This document shows, piece by piece, positions 25,560 to 35,270 of a stretch of DNA of 64,000 nucleotides. The translations under genes and the position numbers were made by a program. The notes under the pieces were generated by a model. The model saw nothing but the letters and a program-made list of their open reading frames with translations. It was not told the DNA's origin and did not search any database. Source of the stretch: an uncultured Eubacteriales bacterium (GTDB taxonomy: Bacteria > Bacillota > Clostridia > Oscillospirales > Acutalibacteraceae); the NCBI GenBank assembly GCA_934561055.1, contig CAKTFN010000001.1, positions 1 through 64,000 on the forward strand, given 5' to 3'. The stretch's first letter is position 1. Every line of letters starts with the position of its first letter.

Positions 25560-26786
25560 ATGGAAATATATGACGAACTTGTTGCCCGAGGTCTTATTGC
25601 TCAGGTGACGGACGAAAAGGAAATCCGCGATCTTATAAACAACGGAAAAGCCGTTTTTTACATCGGCTTTGACCCGACGGCAGATTCGCTTCATGTCGGC
25701 CATTTCATGGCTCTTTGCCTTATGAAGCGTCTTCAAATGGCAGGCAACAAGCCGATTGCGCTCATCGGCGGAGGAACCGGAATGATCGGTGACCCGTCCG
25801 GAAGGTCTGATATGAGAACCATGATGACAACGGAGACTATTCAGCACAACTGCGACTGCTTTAAAAAGCAGATGAGCCGTTTTATTGATTTTTCCGAAGG
25901 AAAAGCTCTTATGGTCAATAACGCTGACTGGCTTTTGAAACTTAACTACATTGACGTTCTCCGCGAAGTCGGAGCTTGCTTCTCTGTTAATAATATGCTC
26001 AGAGCGGAATGCTACAAGCAGAGAATGGAAAAGGGTCTTTCGTTCCTTGAATTCAACTATATGATTATGCAGAGTTATGACTTCTATCGTCTTTACACCG
26101 ATTACGGCTGTAATATGCAGTTTGGCGGCGACGATCAGTGGAGCAATATGCTCGGCGGAACCGAACTTATCAGAAAGAAGCTCGGAAAAGACGCATATGC
26201 AATGACGATCACCCTTCTTCTCAACTCCGAAGGAAAGAAAATGGGCAAGACTCAAAAAGGCGCCGTTTGGCTTGATCCGGAAAAGACGAGCCCGTATGAG
26301 TTTTATCAGTATTGGAGAAACGTTGCCGATGCCGACGTTCTCAAGTGCATTCGTATGCTTACTTTCCTTCCGCTTGAAGAAATCGACAAAATGAACGATT
26401 GGGAAGGAAGTCAGCTCAACACAGCGAAAGAAATTCTTGCGTTTGAGCTTACGAAGCTTGTTCACGGCGAGGATGAAGCTCTCAAAGCACAAACTGCAGC
26501 CAAGGCTCTTTTCGGTGCCGGCGGAGATCTTGACCATATGCCGAAAACCGTTTTGACCGAGGCCGATTTTGCCGATTCCTCAATTTCGGTAATCGACGCA
26601 ATGCTCAAGGCCGGCGTAATCAAGTCAAGAGGCGAGGGAAGACGCCTTATCGAACAGGGCGGCGTTTCGCTTGACGACGAAAAGGTTACTGACTTTGCGG
26701 CTGTGATTCCGGCTTCAGCGTTTGAAAAAGGTCATGTAATTCTCAAAAAGGGTAAAAAAGTATTCAATAAACTTGTTGTTGAATAA
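25560..26786 (+). CDS. tyrS: Tyrosyl-tRNA synthetase
   Basis: 408 residues of class I synthetase. [13 protein letters not shown] near residue 40 contains the HIGH-type motif, and [12 protein letters not shown] near 235 is the KMSKS equivalent. A C-terminal S4 domain (from about 345) binds tRNA. It charges tRNA-Tyr. AACGGAGG lies 8 bases upstream of the ATG. It has its own promoter and a downstream hairpin. Confidence 0.95.
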   Translation: MEIYDELVARGLIAQVTDEKEIRDLINNGKAVFYIGFDPTADSLHVGHFMALCLMKRLQMAGNKPIALIGGGTGMIGDPSGRSDMRTMMTTETIQHNCDCFKKQMSRFIDFSEGKALMVNNADWLLKLNYIDVLREVGACFSVNNMLRAECYKQRMEKGLSFLEFNYMIMQSYDFYRLYTDYGCNMQFGGDDQWSNMLGGTELIRKKLGKDAYAMTITLLLNSEGKKMGKTQKGAVWLDPEKTSPYEFYQYWRNVADADVLKCIRMLTFLPLEEIDKMNDWEGSQLNTAKEILAFELTKLVHGEDEALKAQTAAKALFGAGGDLDHMPKTVLTEADFADSSISVIDAMLKAGVIKSRGEGRRLIEQGGVSLDDEKVTDFAAVIPASAFEKGHVILKKGKKVFNKLVVE

Positions 26787-26800
26787 TATTAATTGTTTTT

Positions 26801-26826
26801 CAGCCGGGCAGTTGATTGCCCGGCTG
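26801..26826 (+). terminator. Hairpin after tyrS
   Basis: A perfect 10-bp GC-rich stem (26801-26810 with 26817-26826) with a 6-base loop. The following ATTTGTGTT is only moderately T-rich. Confidence 0.7.
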
Positions 26827-26864
26827 ATTTGTGTTCATTTCCGGTAATTTTAGGAGTGCATAAA

Positions 26865-27587
26865 ATGACAGGACTCGGAACTATTGTGAATTGTGCGGCC
26901 GTTGTTGTCGGTGCAGTTATAGGAATGATTTTCAAAAAAGCATTGAAAGAGCGTTTTTGCGAACTCATTATGCAAAGCATGGGACTTGCGGTAATTTTTA
27001 TCGGAGCTGCCGGCGGAATCGGAAGAATAATCGAACTCAATAAACTTGAATCCGGAACGGCGCAGATTGTTCTTATGGTTATTGCATTTGCGCTCGGTTC
27101 GTTTTTAGGTGAGTTGATTAACATTCAAAAACTCACCGAACGGTTTGCCGCATGGCTTAAAATTAAAACAAAAAGTGAAAACGACAACAGTTTTGTTTCA
27201 GGCTTTGTCAGTGCGTCGTTGACAATCTGTGTCGGAGCGATGGCTGTAATCGGCCCGATTCAAGATGCGCTCAGCCACGATTATTCAACACTTTTCACAA
27301 AAGCCGTGCTTGACTTTGTTATTGTTATGGTTATAGCTTCGTCAATGGGAAGGGGAACGGTTTTTTCAGTCATACCTTTGGCGGTTGTTCAGGGGTTTGT
27401 TACTCTGGTTGCAAAGCTTGTCGAGCCGTTTCTCACCGTACTTGCGGTGACGAATATCGGTTTTATCGGTTCAATGCTCATTTTTTGCGTGGGAATCAAC
27501 CTGATGTTTGACAAAAAATTCAGAGTTGCAAATATGCTTCCGGCGTTGTTGTTTGCGGTCGCGTTCAGCTATTTGCCGATTAATTAA
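26865..27587 (+). CDS. DUF554 family integral membrane protein
   Basis: 240 residues with six or seven membrane helices and the family's glycine-rich opening (GLGTIVNCAAVVVGAVIGM). A SLTICVGAMAVIGPIQDAL-type region is near residue 125. The frame extends upstream to 26793, but TAGGAG 8 bases before ATG 26865 sets the start. Transport has been proposed for the family, but no substrate is established. It stands alone between the tyrS hairpin and the next promoter. Confidence 0.85.
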   Translation: MTGLGTIVNCAAVVVGAVIGMIFKKALKERFCELIMQSMGLAVIFIGAAGGIGRIIELNKLESGTAQIVLMVIAFALGSFLGELINIQKLTERFAAWLKIKTKSENDNSFVSGFVSASLTICVGAMAVIGPIQDALSHDYSTLFTKAVLDFVIVMVIASSMGRGTVFSVIPLAVVQGFVTLVAKLVEPFLTVLAVTNIGFIGSMLIFCVGINLMFDKKFRVANMLPALLFAVAFSYLPIN

Positions 27588-27649
27588 AAATTTTCACATT
27601 TTAAATGAAGCTTTTTGGTTGATTTCTCACAAAAATTAATTACATTTTA

Positions 27650-27678
27650 TTGTATTTTTAAGCTCGTTGTGATAAACT
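27650..27678 (+). promoter_or_regulatory. Possible promoter of the M28 peptidase gene
   Basis: TTGTAT (27650-27655), a 17-base spacer and TAAACT (27673-27678) preceded by a TG-n element. The boxes are imperfect, but the geometry and the position 52 bases before the start codon are good. Confidence 0.4.
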
Positions 27679-27729
27679 GAAACCAATAGCGGATGTCGCT
27701 TACTCTTGTTTGTTAAGGAGAGATTTCAT

Positions 27730-29028
27730 ATGTTCGGTTTCAGAGCGGAAAACGAAACAAAAAAGTATATGAAAGACGGAATTCGTTACATATGCGAAAA
27801 CTTTAAAAAGCGTTCGCCCGGTTCAAAAAGTGAACGTGATGCGCAGGAATACTTCAAAAGTGAACTGGAAAAATATGCCGATGAAGTTTCTATGGAAGAC
27901 TTCAAACTTCATCCTCATGCATTCATGGGATTCATAATTATTGCCGTGACATTTTGCTTTATTTCGATTGCAATGTACTGGCTTTTTCCGTCGTATATTT
28001 ATCCCGGAAGCTCAAAAGCGGAACTTGTTCTTGCAATTATTCCTCCCGTTCTTATGCTTTTGAGCATTTTGATGTTTCTTTTTGAATTTCTTTTTTATGC
28101 CGAATTTGTTGATTTTTTGTTTCCGAAAAAACTTTCGAGAAATGTTTTTGCAAAAAGAAAACCGACCGGTGAGGTGAAAAGAAGAATCATCTTTTCCGGC
28201 CATGCCGATGCGGCGAACGAATGGACTTTTTCTTTGCACGGACAAATGAAAACGCTTGCTCCGATTATGGGCTTTTCGATTGTCGGAATGTTCTTCATCT
28301 TTGTTGTTACGCTTGCAAGATTGATTTCAACTTTCAAGCTTGGGTTTGTTCCGGAAATTGTTACCGGACTTTGGAAACCGCTCGGAATCGTTATGCTTTG
28401 CTTTGCACCGTTTATTTTCTGCATGTACTTTTTTATTAACTGGAGAGTTGTTGTTGACGGTGCGAACGATAACCTTTCCGCCTGCTATGTTGCGATGGGC
28501 GTTCTCAAGGAAATGGCTGATAACGACTTTCGGTTTGAAAACACAGAGGTTTGCTGTTTGATTACCGGAAGCGAAGAAGCCGGTCTTCGGGGAGCGAAGG
28601 CTTTTGCGAAAAAGCATCAGCAGGAACTCAAAGAAACCGAAACCGTTGCAATAACTCTTGACACAATGCATGAAATCGAACAGCTGCAGATTTATACTCA
28701 GGGCTGTACCGGAACCGTAAAAGACAGCGAAGCCGTAGGCGACCTTCTTTTTGAAGCCGGAAAAAACAACGGACTTGAAATGAAACGTGCCGCAATTTAT
28801 CCCGGTGCCGTCGATGCGGAAGGCTTTTCAAAATACGGAATCCGTGCCTGCGGTTTTTGCGGCGTGAATCATAATCCGAAAACGTATTATCACACCCGTG
28901 AGGATACATGGACGAATATCAATGAGGATTGTATCAATCTTTCGCTCGATATCTGTCTTGAAGCCGCAAGGCTTTATGACAGTAAGGGCGGAATCAGATT
29001 ATATGAAAAAAACAGAGCAAAGAAATGA
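27730..29028 (+). CDS. Membrane-embedded M28-family metallopeptidase
   Basis: 432 residues. Di-zinc ligands of M28 aminopeptidases appear in order: H158 and D160 (SGHADA), D247 (GANDN), E282 and E283 (TGSEEAG), D311 (LDTMHE), and H388 (YYHTRED). Four hydrophobic segments interrupt the domain, at about 64-87, 97-126, 176-200 and 217-237. Two of them fall between the first and second metal-ligand motifs. Ordinary M28 enzymes are soluble, so this version would hold its active site at the membrane surface. TAAGGAG precedes ATG 27730, so an upstream start at 27706 is rejected. Substrate unknown; the next gene, GH38, starts 15 bases after the stop and is probably cotranscribed. Confidence 0.75.
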   Translation: MFGFRAENETKKYMKDGIRYICENFKKRSPGSKSERDAQEYFKSELEKYADEVSMEDFKLHPHAFMGFIIIAVTFCFISIAMYWLFPSYIYPGSSKAELVLAIIPPVLMLLSILMFLFEFLFYAEFVDFLFPKKLSRNVFAKRKPTGEVKRRIIFSGHADAANEWTFSLHGQMKTLAPIMGFSIVGMFFIFVVTLARLISTFKLGFVPEIVTGLWKPLGIVMLCFAPFIFCMYFFINWRVVVDGANDNLSACYVAMGVLKEMADNDFRFENTEVCCLITGSEEAGLRGAKAFAKKHQQELKETETVAITLDTMHEIEQLQIYTQGCTGTVKDSEAVGDLLFEAGKNNGLEMKRAAIYPGAVDAEGFSKYGIRACGFCGVNHNPKTYYHTREDTWTNINEDCINLSLDICLEAARLYDSKGGIRLYEKNRAKK

Positions 29029-29043
29029 GGCAGGTAAAAGATT

Positions 29044-32000
29044 ATGACTGACGAAAAAAGAATTTATACAATTGCAACGGCACATCTTGATACGGTTTGG
29101 AACTGGGATTTTGAGTATGTCATTAATACCTGCCTTCCGAAAACGCTTGATGACAATTTCAGCCTTTTTGAAAAATATCCGAATTATCGCTTCAATTTTG
29201 AAGGCGCATATCGCTATGAGCTTTTTGAAGAATACTATCCCGAAAAGTTTGAACAACTCAAAAAATATATTGCCGACGGAAGATGGAATGTTACCGGAAG
29301 CTGCTATGAAAACGGCGACGTCAACGTTCCTTCTCCGGAACTTCTTTTTAGAAACGTCCTTTACGGAAACGGCTATTTTCAGAAAAAATTCGGAGTAAAG
29401 AGTAATGATATTTTTCTTCCGGACTGTTTCGGTTTCGGTTGGGCGCTTCCCGCCGTTGCCGAACATGCAAATTTGAAAGGCTTTTCAACCCAGAAACTCT
29501 CATGGGGAAGCGCATATAAAATTCCGTTTGACATCGGCCTTTGGTACGGATCGGACGGAAAGGCGATTTTTGCTTCGCTCGACAGCAAATCATATTGTAC
29601 AACGCTCAAGAAAGTCAGAACCAATCCCAAGCTCACAAAAAAACTCAACAAAAACATCAAAGACTTTGATTTCGGCTGGACGCTCGGCTATCACGGCATC
29701 GGCGATGTCGGAGGTGCGCCAAAGGAAGAATCGGCGAAAACCGTCAATGATGAAGTTTCTCAAAACGATTCGTCGGACATTAAGGTTCTTTCGTCTTCAC
29801 CGACAGAATTTTTTGACGATCTGAGCAATCTTGAACTTTCAGACATCAATAAATTACCTCGTTGGAACAATGAACTTCTTATGTCGAATCATGGCGTCGG
29901 TTCGTATACGTCACGTTCGTTTTCAAAACGATGCAACAGGCGTGGCGAGGAACTTGCCGATATGGCCGAAAGAAGCTCCGTTATCGCAATGAGCATCTGT
30001 GCGGCAAAATATCCGAAAACAGAGCTTGACAAGGCATGGAAGCGTATCATTGCCCACACGTTCCATGATGATATTACCGGAACATCTGTCGAACGTGTTT
30101 ATAAGCGTTCGTGGAATGATTATATTCTTTCACTCAATCAGTTCTCGAATGTGTTTGAAGGCGCTTCGGGCGAAGTTGTCAAAAACATGGATACTTCATG
30201 GACGAAAGGAATTGCCGTTGTTGTTTCAAACAGCATTGAACAGCCGAGAATGGAACCTGTAGACATTACGATTCCTGCGGCCGGCTTCAATTTTGTAAGA
30301 GTTTTTGATTCCGAGGGTCATGAGGTTCCCTCTCAGGTGAATTATTCCGACAATAATTATATCAAAGCAACTTTCTGTGCAAACGTTCCGTCACTTGGTT
30401 TTAAGGTCTTTGATGTTCTTTACAGCTATGAACCTTGCGAAATCAATACCGGTGTCAGAATAAAAGAGAATATGCTTGAAAATTACAAGTATATTGTTTC
30501 TATTGATAAAAACGGAGACATCTGTTCGATTATTGATAAGACGCTTGACGAATTTCAGATTCTCAACAAGCCGATTCGCTTTGAACTGAATAAGTATAAA
30601 GGCGACAAGAGCTATCCCGCATGGGAAATGAAATATAAAGAGGTTATGAAATATCCGTGGGAGTTTGCGGAAAAAGGAAAGCTCGAAATTGTTGAATCCG
30701 GTCCCGCAAGAGCAACGATTAAAGTTACTCAGAAGGTCGGAAAGTCAACGTTTACTTATTACGTTTCTCTTTCCGCAGGCGGAAACAGAGTTAACGTATA
30801 TAATGAAATTGAGTGGCGTGAATTCTGCCGTGTTCTTCATAACGGCTTCAGTTTCCGTCTGAAAAACAGCAAAGCTGTTTTTGATCTCGGTCTCGGAACA
30901 ATCGAAAGAAAAAAAGCCGATAAGAACCTTTACAGTGTTCCTGCTCAGAAATGGGCCGATATCAGCGATAAAAACAGGGGATGCGGAGTTTCGATTTTCA
31001 GCGATTCAAAATACGGCTGGATTATGAAAGACGAAAGAACCCTTCGCCTTACGGTAATTCATTCTCCGAAAAAATATTATCGCAACGACAGTGTTCAGGG
31101 AATGATGGACTTTGGTCTCAACAGATACAGTTATGCAATTTATTCCCATAAAGGCGATTACACCGAAAAAACTCAGCTCAACGCAAGATTTTTCAATCAG
31201 CCGATGGCTGTTTTCACAACTAATAAGCACGAAGGTTCGCTCGGAAGTGAGTATTCTTTCGGAACAATCAGTAATGACAATGTAATTATCCGTGCGATTA
31301 AAAAGAGCGAAAATACCGATGAAATTATTGTAAGAGTCAATGAAGGTGCCGGTCTTCATGCAAAGAATACAACGATTTCTCTCGGAAAAGGAATTCTCAG
31401 TGCCCGTGAAGTTTATGCTTCCGAAGAGGAAATCGGAGAGGCAACCGTTGAAGACGGAAAACTTGTTTTTGATCTTGCTCCGAATGAAATCAAAACTTTC
31501 GCTTTGACGCTCCTTTCGAGCAATGAGGCGTCGAAAAACGAGCAAAGAAACGTTGAACTTCCTTATAACATTAAGGCAACGACATTTAACTCCGACAGAG
31601 CCGAATGTTCGATTCCAACCGTTAATGTTTCGATTCCGTCAGAAATTTTCCCGAAAATCATTGAGTGCAACGGAATCAGATTTGAAACCGGCGACGTTAA
31701 TGCGGAATATAATGCACTTGTTTGCGACGGTCAGAAAATTAAAACGAGCGGAAACAGACTTTACTTTGTTGCCGCAAGTCTTTACGGTGATAAGGCATAT
31801 GACTTTGAGCTCGGCGACAGCAAGGCTTCGATCAAAGTTCAGGCGATCAATGAAAGAATCGGCGGTTGGGATCTTTATAATCTTGCCGAAACGGCATTCA
31901 TCAAGACCGATAAGCTCGCATGGGAATTTACTCATTCCCATTCAAAGACTCAGGACAACGTTGCTTCTCAGCTTTATTTCTTCATGTATGAAATTAATAC

Positions 32001-32211
32001 GGAAAATTTTGATGAGATTACGCTTCCGTCGGATAAAGGTCTTATTATCCTTGCGGCAACGGAAACATTTGATAAGCGTCTCGTTCGTCTTAATACGGCG
32101 CTTTACGACCGCATTGAAAACAGAACATTTGATTATAAAATGTCATATTCGGAAAAACGTAAGCATAAGAAAAAACTCAGAAGAAGCAAAAAGACTCCGA
32201 ACAAATCATAA
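29044..32211 (+). CDS. GH38 alpha-mannosidase
   Basis: 1055 residues with the GH38 layout. A zinc pair AHLDTVW (H14, D16) comes first, then FLPDCFGFG with the predicted nucleophile D127. AHTFHDDITGTSVERVY near 342 follows, and a long beta-rich C-terminal region completes the protein. GH38 enzymes remove alpha-linked mannose from N-glycans or oligosaccharides. No signal peptide is present, so it is probably cytoplasmic, acting on imported glycans or on 2-O-mannosyl-glycerate-type compounds. The C-terminal 15 residues are very basic (KRKHKKKLRRSKK). It lies downstream of the M28 peptidase and upstream of a PHP phosphatase. Confidence 0.88.
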   Translation: MTDEKRIYTIATAHLDTVWNWDFEYVINTCLPKTLDDNFSLFEKYPNYRFNFEGAYRYELFEEYYPEKFEQLKKYIADGRWNVTGSCYENGDVNVPSPELLFRNVLYGNGYFQKKFGVKSNDIFLPDCFGFGWALPAVAEHANLKGFSTQKLSWGSAYKIPFDIGLWYGSDGKAIFASLDSKSYCTTLKKVRTNPKLTKKLNKNIKDFDFGWTLGYHGIGDVGGAPKEESAKTVNDEVSQNDSSDIKVLSSSPTEFFDDLSNLELSDINKLPRWNNELLMSNHGVGSYTSRSFSKRCNRRGEELADMAERSSVIAMSICAAKYPKTELDKAWKRIIAHTFHDDITGTSVERVYKRSWNDYILSLNQFSNVFEGASGEVVKNMDTSWTKGIAVVVSNSIEQPRMEPVDITIPAAGFNFVRVFDSEGHEVPSQVNYSDNNYIKATFCANVPSLGFKVFDVLYSYEPCEINTGVRIKENMLENYKYIVSIDKNGDICSIIDKTLDEFQILNKPIRFELNKYKGDKSYPAWEMKYKEVMKYPWEFAEKGKLEIVESGPARATIKVTQKVGKSTFTYYVSLSAGGNRVNVYNEIEWREFCRVLHNGFSFRLKNSKAVFDLGLGTIERKKADKNLYSVPAQKWADISDKNRGCGVSIFSDSKYGWIMKDERTLRLTVIHSPKKYYRNDSVQGMMDFGLNRYSYAIYSHKGDYTEKTQLNARFFNQPMAVFTTNKHEGSLGSEYSFGTISNDNVIIRAIKKSENTDEIIVRVNEGAGLHAKNTTISLGKGILSAREVYASEEEIGEATVEDGKLVFDLAPNEIKTFALTLLSSNEASKNEQRNVELPYNIKATTFNSDRAECSIPTVNVSIPSEIFPKIIECNGIRFETGDVNAEYNALVCDGQKIKTSGNRLYFVAASLYGDKAYDFELGDSKASIKVQAINERIGGWDLYNLAETAFIKTDKLAWEFTHSHSKTQDNVASQLYFFMYEINTENFDEITLPSDKGLIILAATETFDKRLVRLNTALYDRIENRTFDYKMSYSEKRKHKKKLRRSKKTPNKS

Positions 32212-32222
32212 TAATTCCGATT

Positions 32223-32246
32223 AGGGGAAACGGTTTCGTTTCCCCT
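32223..32246 (+). terminator. Hairpin between GH38 and PHP genes
   Basis: A perfect 10-bp stem (AGGGGAAACG with its complement) and a 4-base loop, without a uridine run. It may attenuate or protect the message instead of terminating it. Confidence 0.5.
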
Positions 32247-32272
32247 GAATTTCTTTGAAAGGCTGATGTGCA

Positions 32273-33094
32273 ATGCAAAAATCAAATTGTCATACTCATA
32301 CTCTTTTTTGTGACGGAAGCAATACCCCCGAGGAGATGGCAAAAGCGGCGATTGAACGTTCGTTTGAAAGTCTCGGTTTTTCGGTTCATTCTCCGCTTCG
32401 GTTTGAAAGCGGTTATGCGATTGAACAATCAAGAGTTCCGGAATATATTGACGAGATCAACAGACTGAAAGAAAAATATAAAAGAGAACTTTATATTTCA
32501 AACGGAATTGAACTCGACCGTGATTCTCTGCCGTTTGATGCTTCGGTTTTCGATTATGTCATAGGATCGGTTCATCAGCTGCATTTCGGCGAAAGAATGT
32601 ATGAAGTCGATTACAAACCCGAAATACTCCTTGACTGCGCCAAAAAAGAATTCGGCGGTTCGTTTGAAAAGCTTGCGGCTCATTATTTTTCTCTCGTCAA
32701 TGAATATATCTGTGGGCAAAAACCCGAAGTAGTCGGTCACATTGATTTGATTGAAAAATTCAATGAGAATTGTGCATTGTTTGATGATACGGATAAAAAA
32801 TACCGTTTCGATGTTCTTGAAGTTGTTGACAGTATTTGTGACAATTGTCCTAATATTATTTTTGAAGTCAACACCGGGGCAATGTTTCGCTGCAAAAGAA
32901 CCGTGCCTTATCCGCAAAAATTCATTCTTGAACATTTGCGTGAACGAGGAATGAGGATTACTGTTACTTCGGACGCACATTGCACGAAAGCACTTGATTT
33001 CGCTTTTGCCGAGACGGCGGAAATCTGTCGTTCTTGCGGATATAAAAGTACATACATTATTGCGGAAAAAGGCTTTGAGGAACGTCCTCTTTAG
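32273..33094 (+). CDS. PHP-domain histidinol-phosphatase (HisJ-like)
   Basis: 273 residues of a PHP metallo-phosphoesterase. CHTHTLFCDGS at residues 6-16 supplies the first metal ligands, VIGSVHQLHF near 95 and VVGHIDLIEKF near 153 the middle ones, and TSDAHC near 230 the last. The length and the VHQLHF segment fit HisJ-type histidinol-phosphate phosphatase, the eighth step of histidine synthesis. No his genes are adjacent, so another phosphoester substrate is possible. It follows GH38 after a hairpin and ends at a bidirectional terminator. Confidence 0.8.
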   Translation: MQKSNCHTHTLFCDGSNTPEEMAKAAIERSFESLGFSVHSPLRFESGYAIEQSRVPEYIDEINRLKEKYKRELYISNGIELDRDSLPFDASVFDYVIGSVHQLHFGERMYEVDYKPEILLDCAKKEFGGSFEKLAAHYFSLVNEYICGQKPEVVGHIDLIEKFNENCALFDDTDKKYRFDVLEVVDSICDNCPNIIFEVNTGAMFRCKRTVPYPQKFILEHLRERGMRITVTSDAHCTKALDFAFAETAEICRSCGYKSTYIIAEKGFEERPL

Positions 33095-33114
33095 TAATAA
33101 ATCGAGATATAACA

Positions 33115-33152
33115 AAAATCACTTGTGAAAACTTAAACGCACAAGTGATTTT
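33115..33152. terminator. Bidirectional terminator between PHP and ABC-F genes
   Basis: A perfect 13-bp stem (33115-33127 with 33140-33152) starts with AAAA and ends with TTTT on either strand, serving both convergent genes. Confidence 0.85.
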
Positions 33153-33172
33153 CATTATTTTACCGATGCCGT

Positions 33173-35086
33173 TTATTCCGATTCAAGCTTTTCAAGTTCT
33201 TCGGTCAGCTCTTGCCATTCGAGCATCAGTTCTTCTTGCTTATTTGTTGTTTCGCTAAGTTCATCGGTCAGAGAAAGAATTCTTTCATAGTCGGCCGAAG
33301 TTTCCGGAGAATTGATTTTTTCCTGGATTGAGGAAATTTTTTCGTCAAGAAGATCAATTTCAGTTTCGAGGCGTGAAATTTTTCCCTTTGTTTTTCGTTT
33401 CCGGCTTTCCAGTTCTTTTTGCTTTTTATAGGTGTTTTCTTTCGGCTTGACTTCTTTTTTTATCGGGGCGGCGGTTCGTTCGATTTTGTGTTCAACGTAG
33501 TAATCGTAATTTCCGTCATAGCTGTCAATTCCGTTTTTATGAAGCCTTACGACGCGCGTTGCAAGACGATTGATAAAATATCGGTCGTGGGAAACAACAA
33601 GCATTGTTCCGTTGAAACTGTCAAAAGAGCTTTCAAGAGCTTCGCGGCTTTTGATGTCAAGGTGGTTCGTCGGTTCGTCAAGAATGAGAAAATTTGCACC
33701 GGAAAGCATGAGCTTTAAAAGAGCAAGTCTCGCTTTTTCGCCGCCGGAAAGCGAAGATGTAATTTTATAGACATCGTCGCCTTTAAAAAGGAAAGCGGCG
33801 AGGGCGCTTCTGATCATTGTTTCGGTGAGTTTTCGGTAATCGTCCCAAACCTCGTCAAGAACGGTTTTGTCCGATGAAATTTCCGCAAGCGTTTGGTCGA
33901 AATAACCGGTTTTTACGTTTGCACCGAGACTGATTTTTCCGCTGTCACGGCGAAGTTTCCCGAGTATTATTTTCAAAAGCGTTGACTTTCCGCAACCGTT
34001 TTCGCCGGTAATAAAAACTCTTTCTCCGCGTTCAACAAGCATTGAAACGTCCTTGAAAAGCGGTTTGTTTTCAAATTCTTTTGAAACGTTTTCGCAGATT
34101 AAAACGTCGTTTCCGCTGACAAGTTCGGTGTTGAAGCTGAAATGAATTGAAGAAAGCTCTTTTTCCGGCTCTTCAAGACCGTCAAGAATTCTGTCAATGG
34201 ATTTTTGCTTTGAGGCGATTGTGATGTAATTTCGTTCCTGGCTGAATGTTTTTTGCTGTTCAATGATTCCTTTGATTCGGTTAACTTCCTTCATTTTTGC
34301 GTTGTATTCACGCTCGAGGCTTTTCCTGCGTTCGGCTTTCAGCTCGCTGTATCGTGAGTAATTTCCTTCTGCGGTATAAAGTTTTCCCCTTTCAAGTTCA
34401 AAGGTTCGGTTTGTAACTTTGTCAAGAAAATATCTGTCATGAGAAATAATGATTGCACTGCCGTTGTATTCCGAAAGCCAATTTTCAAGCCAACTTACGC
34501 TTTCAATGTCAAGGTGGTTTGTCGGTTCGTCGAGCAAAAGCAGGTCGGCTCCGGACAAAAGCAGCTTTGCAAGAGAAACTTTTGAACGCTGACCCCCGCT
34601 GAGAACACTGCAAGGAAGGGAAAAATCACTTTCCGAAAAGCCCAAACCGATAAGTGCGGAGCGTGCACGGCTTTGATATGTGAGGCCGCCGCGTCGTTCA
34701 AAAAGATCAAGCAGAAACTGTTGGCGGGCAATCAGTTCGTCGTTTCCGCTACCTTCGCCGATGAGCTTTTCCGAAATCTCGTCAAGCTCTTTTTCGGCCG
34801 AGATCACGTCGTCAAAGACCGTAAGAAGTTCTTCAAGCATGGTTTTATCGCTTCCGGAGCAAGCGTGCTGCTCCATATATCCGATAACGGTGTCCCTTCC
34901 GATGAAAACACCGCCCTCATCCGGTTGCAATTCGCCGGTGAGAACCTTGAAAAGGGTTGATTTTCCGGCTCCGTTGACACCGATAAAACCGATTTTGTTC
35001 TTTTTATAAACATCAAACGAGATGTTTGAAAAAACAGTGTTTTCCGAAAACGAAAGAGAAAGATTGTGTGCAGAGATAAGAGACAA
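33173..35086 (-). CDS. ABC-F family ATPase (ribosome-associated)
   Basis: 637 residues with two ABC domains and no membrane segment. The first has Walker A GVNGAGKST near 36 and signature LSGGQRSK near 152, and the second has GENGCGKST near 356 and signature LSGGEKAR near 440. The inter-domain linker (about 240-320) is basic and helical, as in proteins that reach into the ribosomal E-site. A C-terminal coiled coil follows a Lys-rich stretch. ABC-F proteins tune translation, and some give antibiotic protection. Length and tail fit YdiF/Uup-like housekeeping members, so resistance is not inferred. It is monocistronic, with its own promoter. Confidence 0.88.
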   Translation of the reverse strand: MSLISAHNLSLSFSENTVFSNISFDVYKKNKIGFIGVNGAGKSTLFKVLTGELQPDEGGVFIGRDTVIGYMEQHACSGSDKTMLEELLTVFDDVISAEKELDEISEKLIGEGSGNDELIARQQFLLDLFERRGGLTYQSRARSALIGLGFSESDFSLPCSVLSGGQRSKVSLAKLLLSGADLLLLDEPTNHLDIESVSWLENWLSEYNGSAIIISHDRYFLDKVTNRTFELERGKLYTAEGNYSRYSELKAERRKSLEREYNAKMKEVNRIKGIIEQQKTFSQERNYITIASKQKSIDRILDGLEEPEKELSSIHFSFNTELVSGNDVLICENVSKEFENKPLFKDVSMLVERGERVFITGENGCGKSTLLKIILGKLRRDSGKISLGANVKTGYFDQTLAEISSDKTVLDEVWDDYRKLTETMIRSALAAFLFKGDDVYKITSSLSGGEKARLALLKLMLSGANFLILDEPTNHLDIKSREALESSFDSFNGTMLVVSHDRYFINRLATRVVRLHKNGIDSYDGNYDYYVEHKIERTAAPIKKEVKPKENTYKKQKELESRKRKTKGKISRLETEIDLLDEKISSIQEKINSPETSADYERILSLTDELSETTNKQEELMLEWQELTEELEKLESE

Positions 35087-35120
35087 TTTATTTCACATCG
35101 CTTTTTTCATAATTACGAGT

Positions 35121-35149
35121 ATTTTACAGTAAAAAAGAGTCAGTTTCAA
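35121..35149 (-). promoter_or_regulatory. Promoter of the ABC-F gene
   Basis: On the minus strand TTGAAA (35144-35149), a 17-base spacer and TAAAAT (35121-35126), about 35 bases before the start codon. It is divergent from the zinc-ribbon gene promoter. Confidence 0.6.
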
Positions 35150-35210
35150 GGATTTTTAAATAAATTTATTGAAATCGGCCGTTTTTTGAGAAATTTATTA
35201 AAAAACTCTA

Positions 35211-35239
35211 TTGTCAAAAGCAAAAGTTAATGTTATAAT
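35211..35239 (+). promoter_or_regulatory. Promoter of the zinc-ribbon membrane protein gene
   Basis: TTGTCA (35211-35216), a 17-base spacer and TATAAT (35234-35239) with a TG-n extension. One mismatch in twelve to consensus suggests strong expression. Confidence 0.8.
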
Positions 35240-35270
35240 TAGCTATAAAATTTTAGGGGGATGTTTCTCT

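Noticed and set aside
25524..26537. Leftward open frame of 337 codons opposite tyrS
   Set aside because: Fully antisense to a well-recognised gene and low in plausible protein features; a result of codon bias in tyrS.
33173..35086. Antibiotic resistance ABC-F protein
   Set aside because: Length, tail and single-gene context fit housekeeping ABC-F members; no resistance-type signature could be identified by eye.
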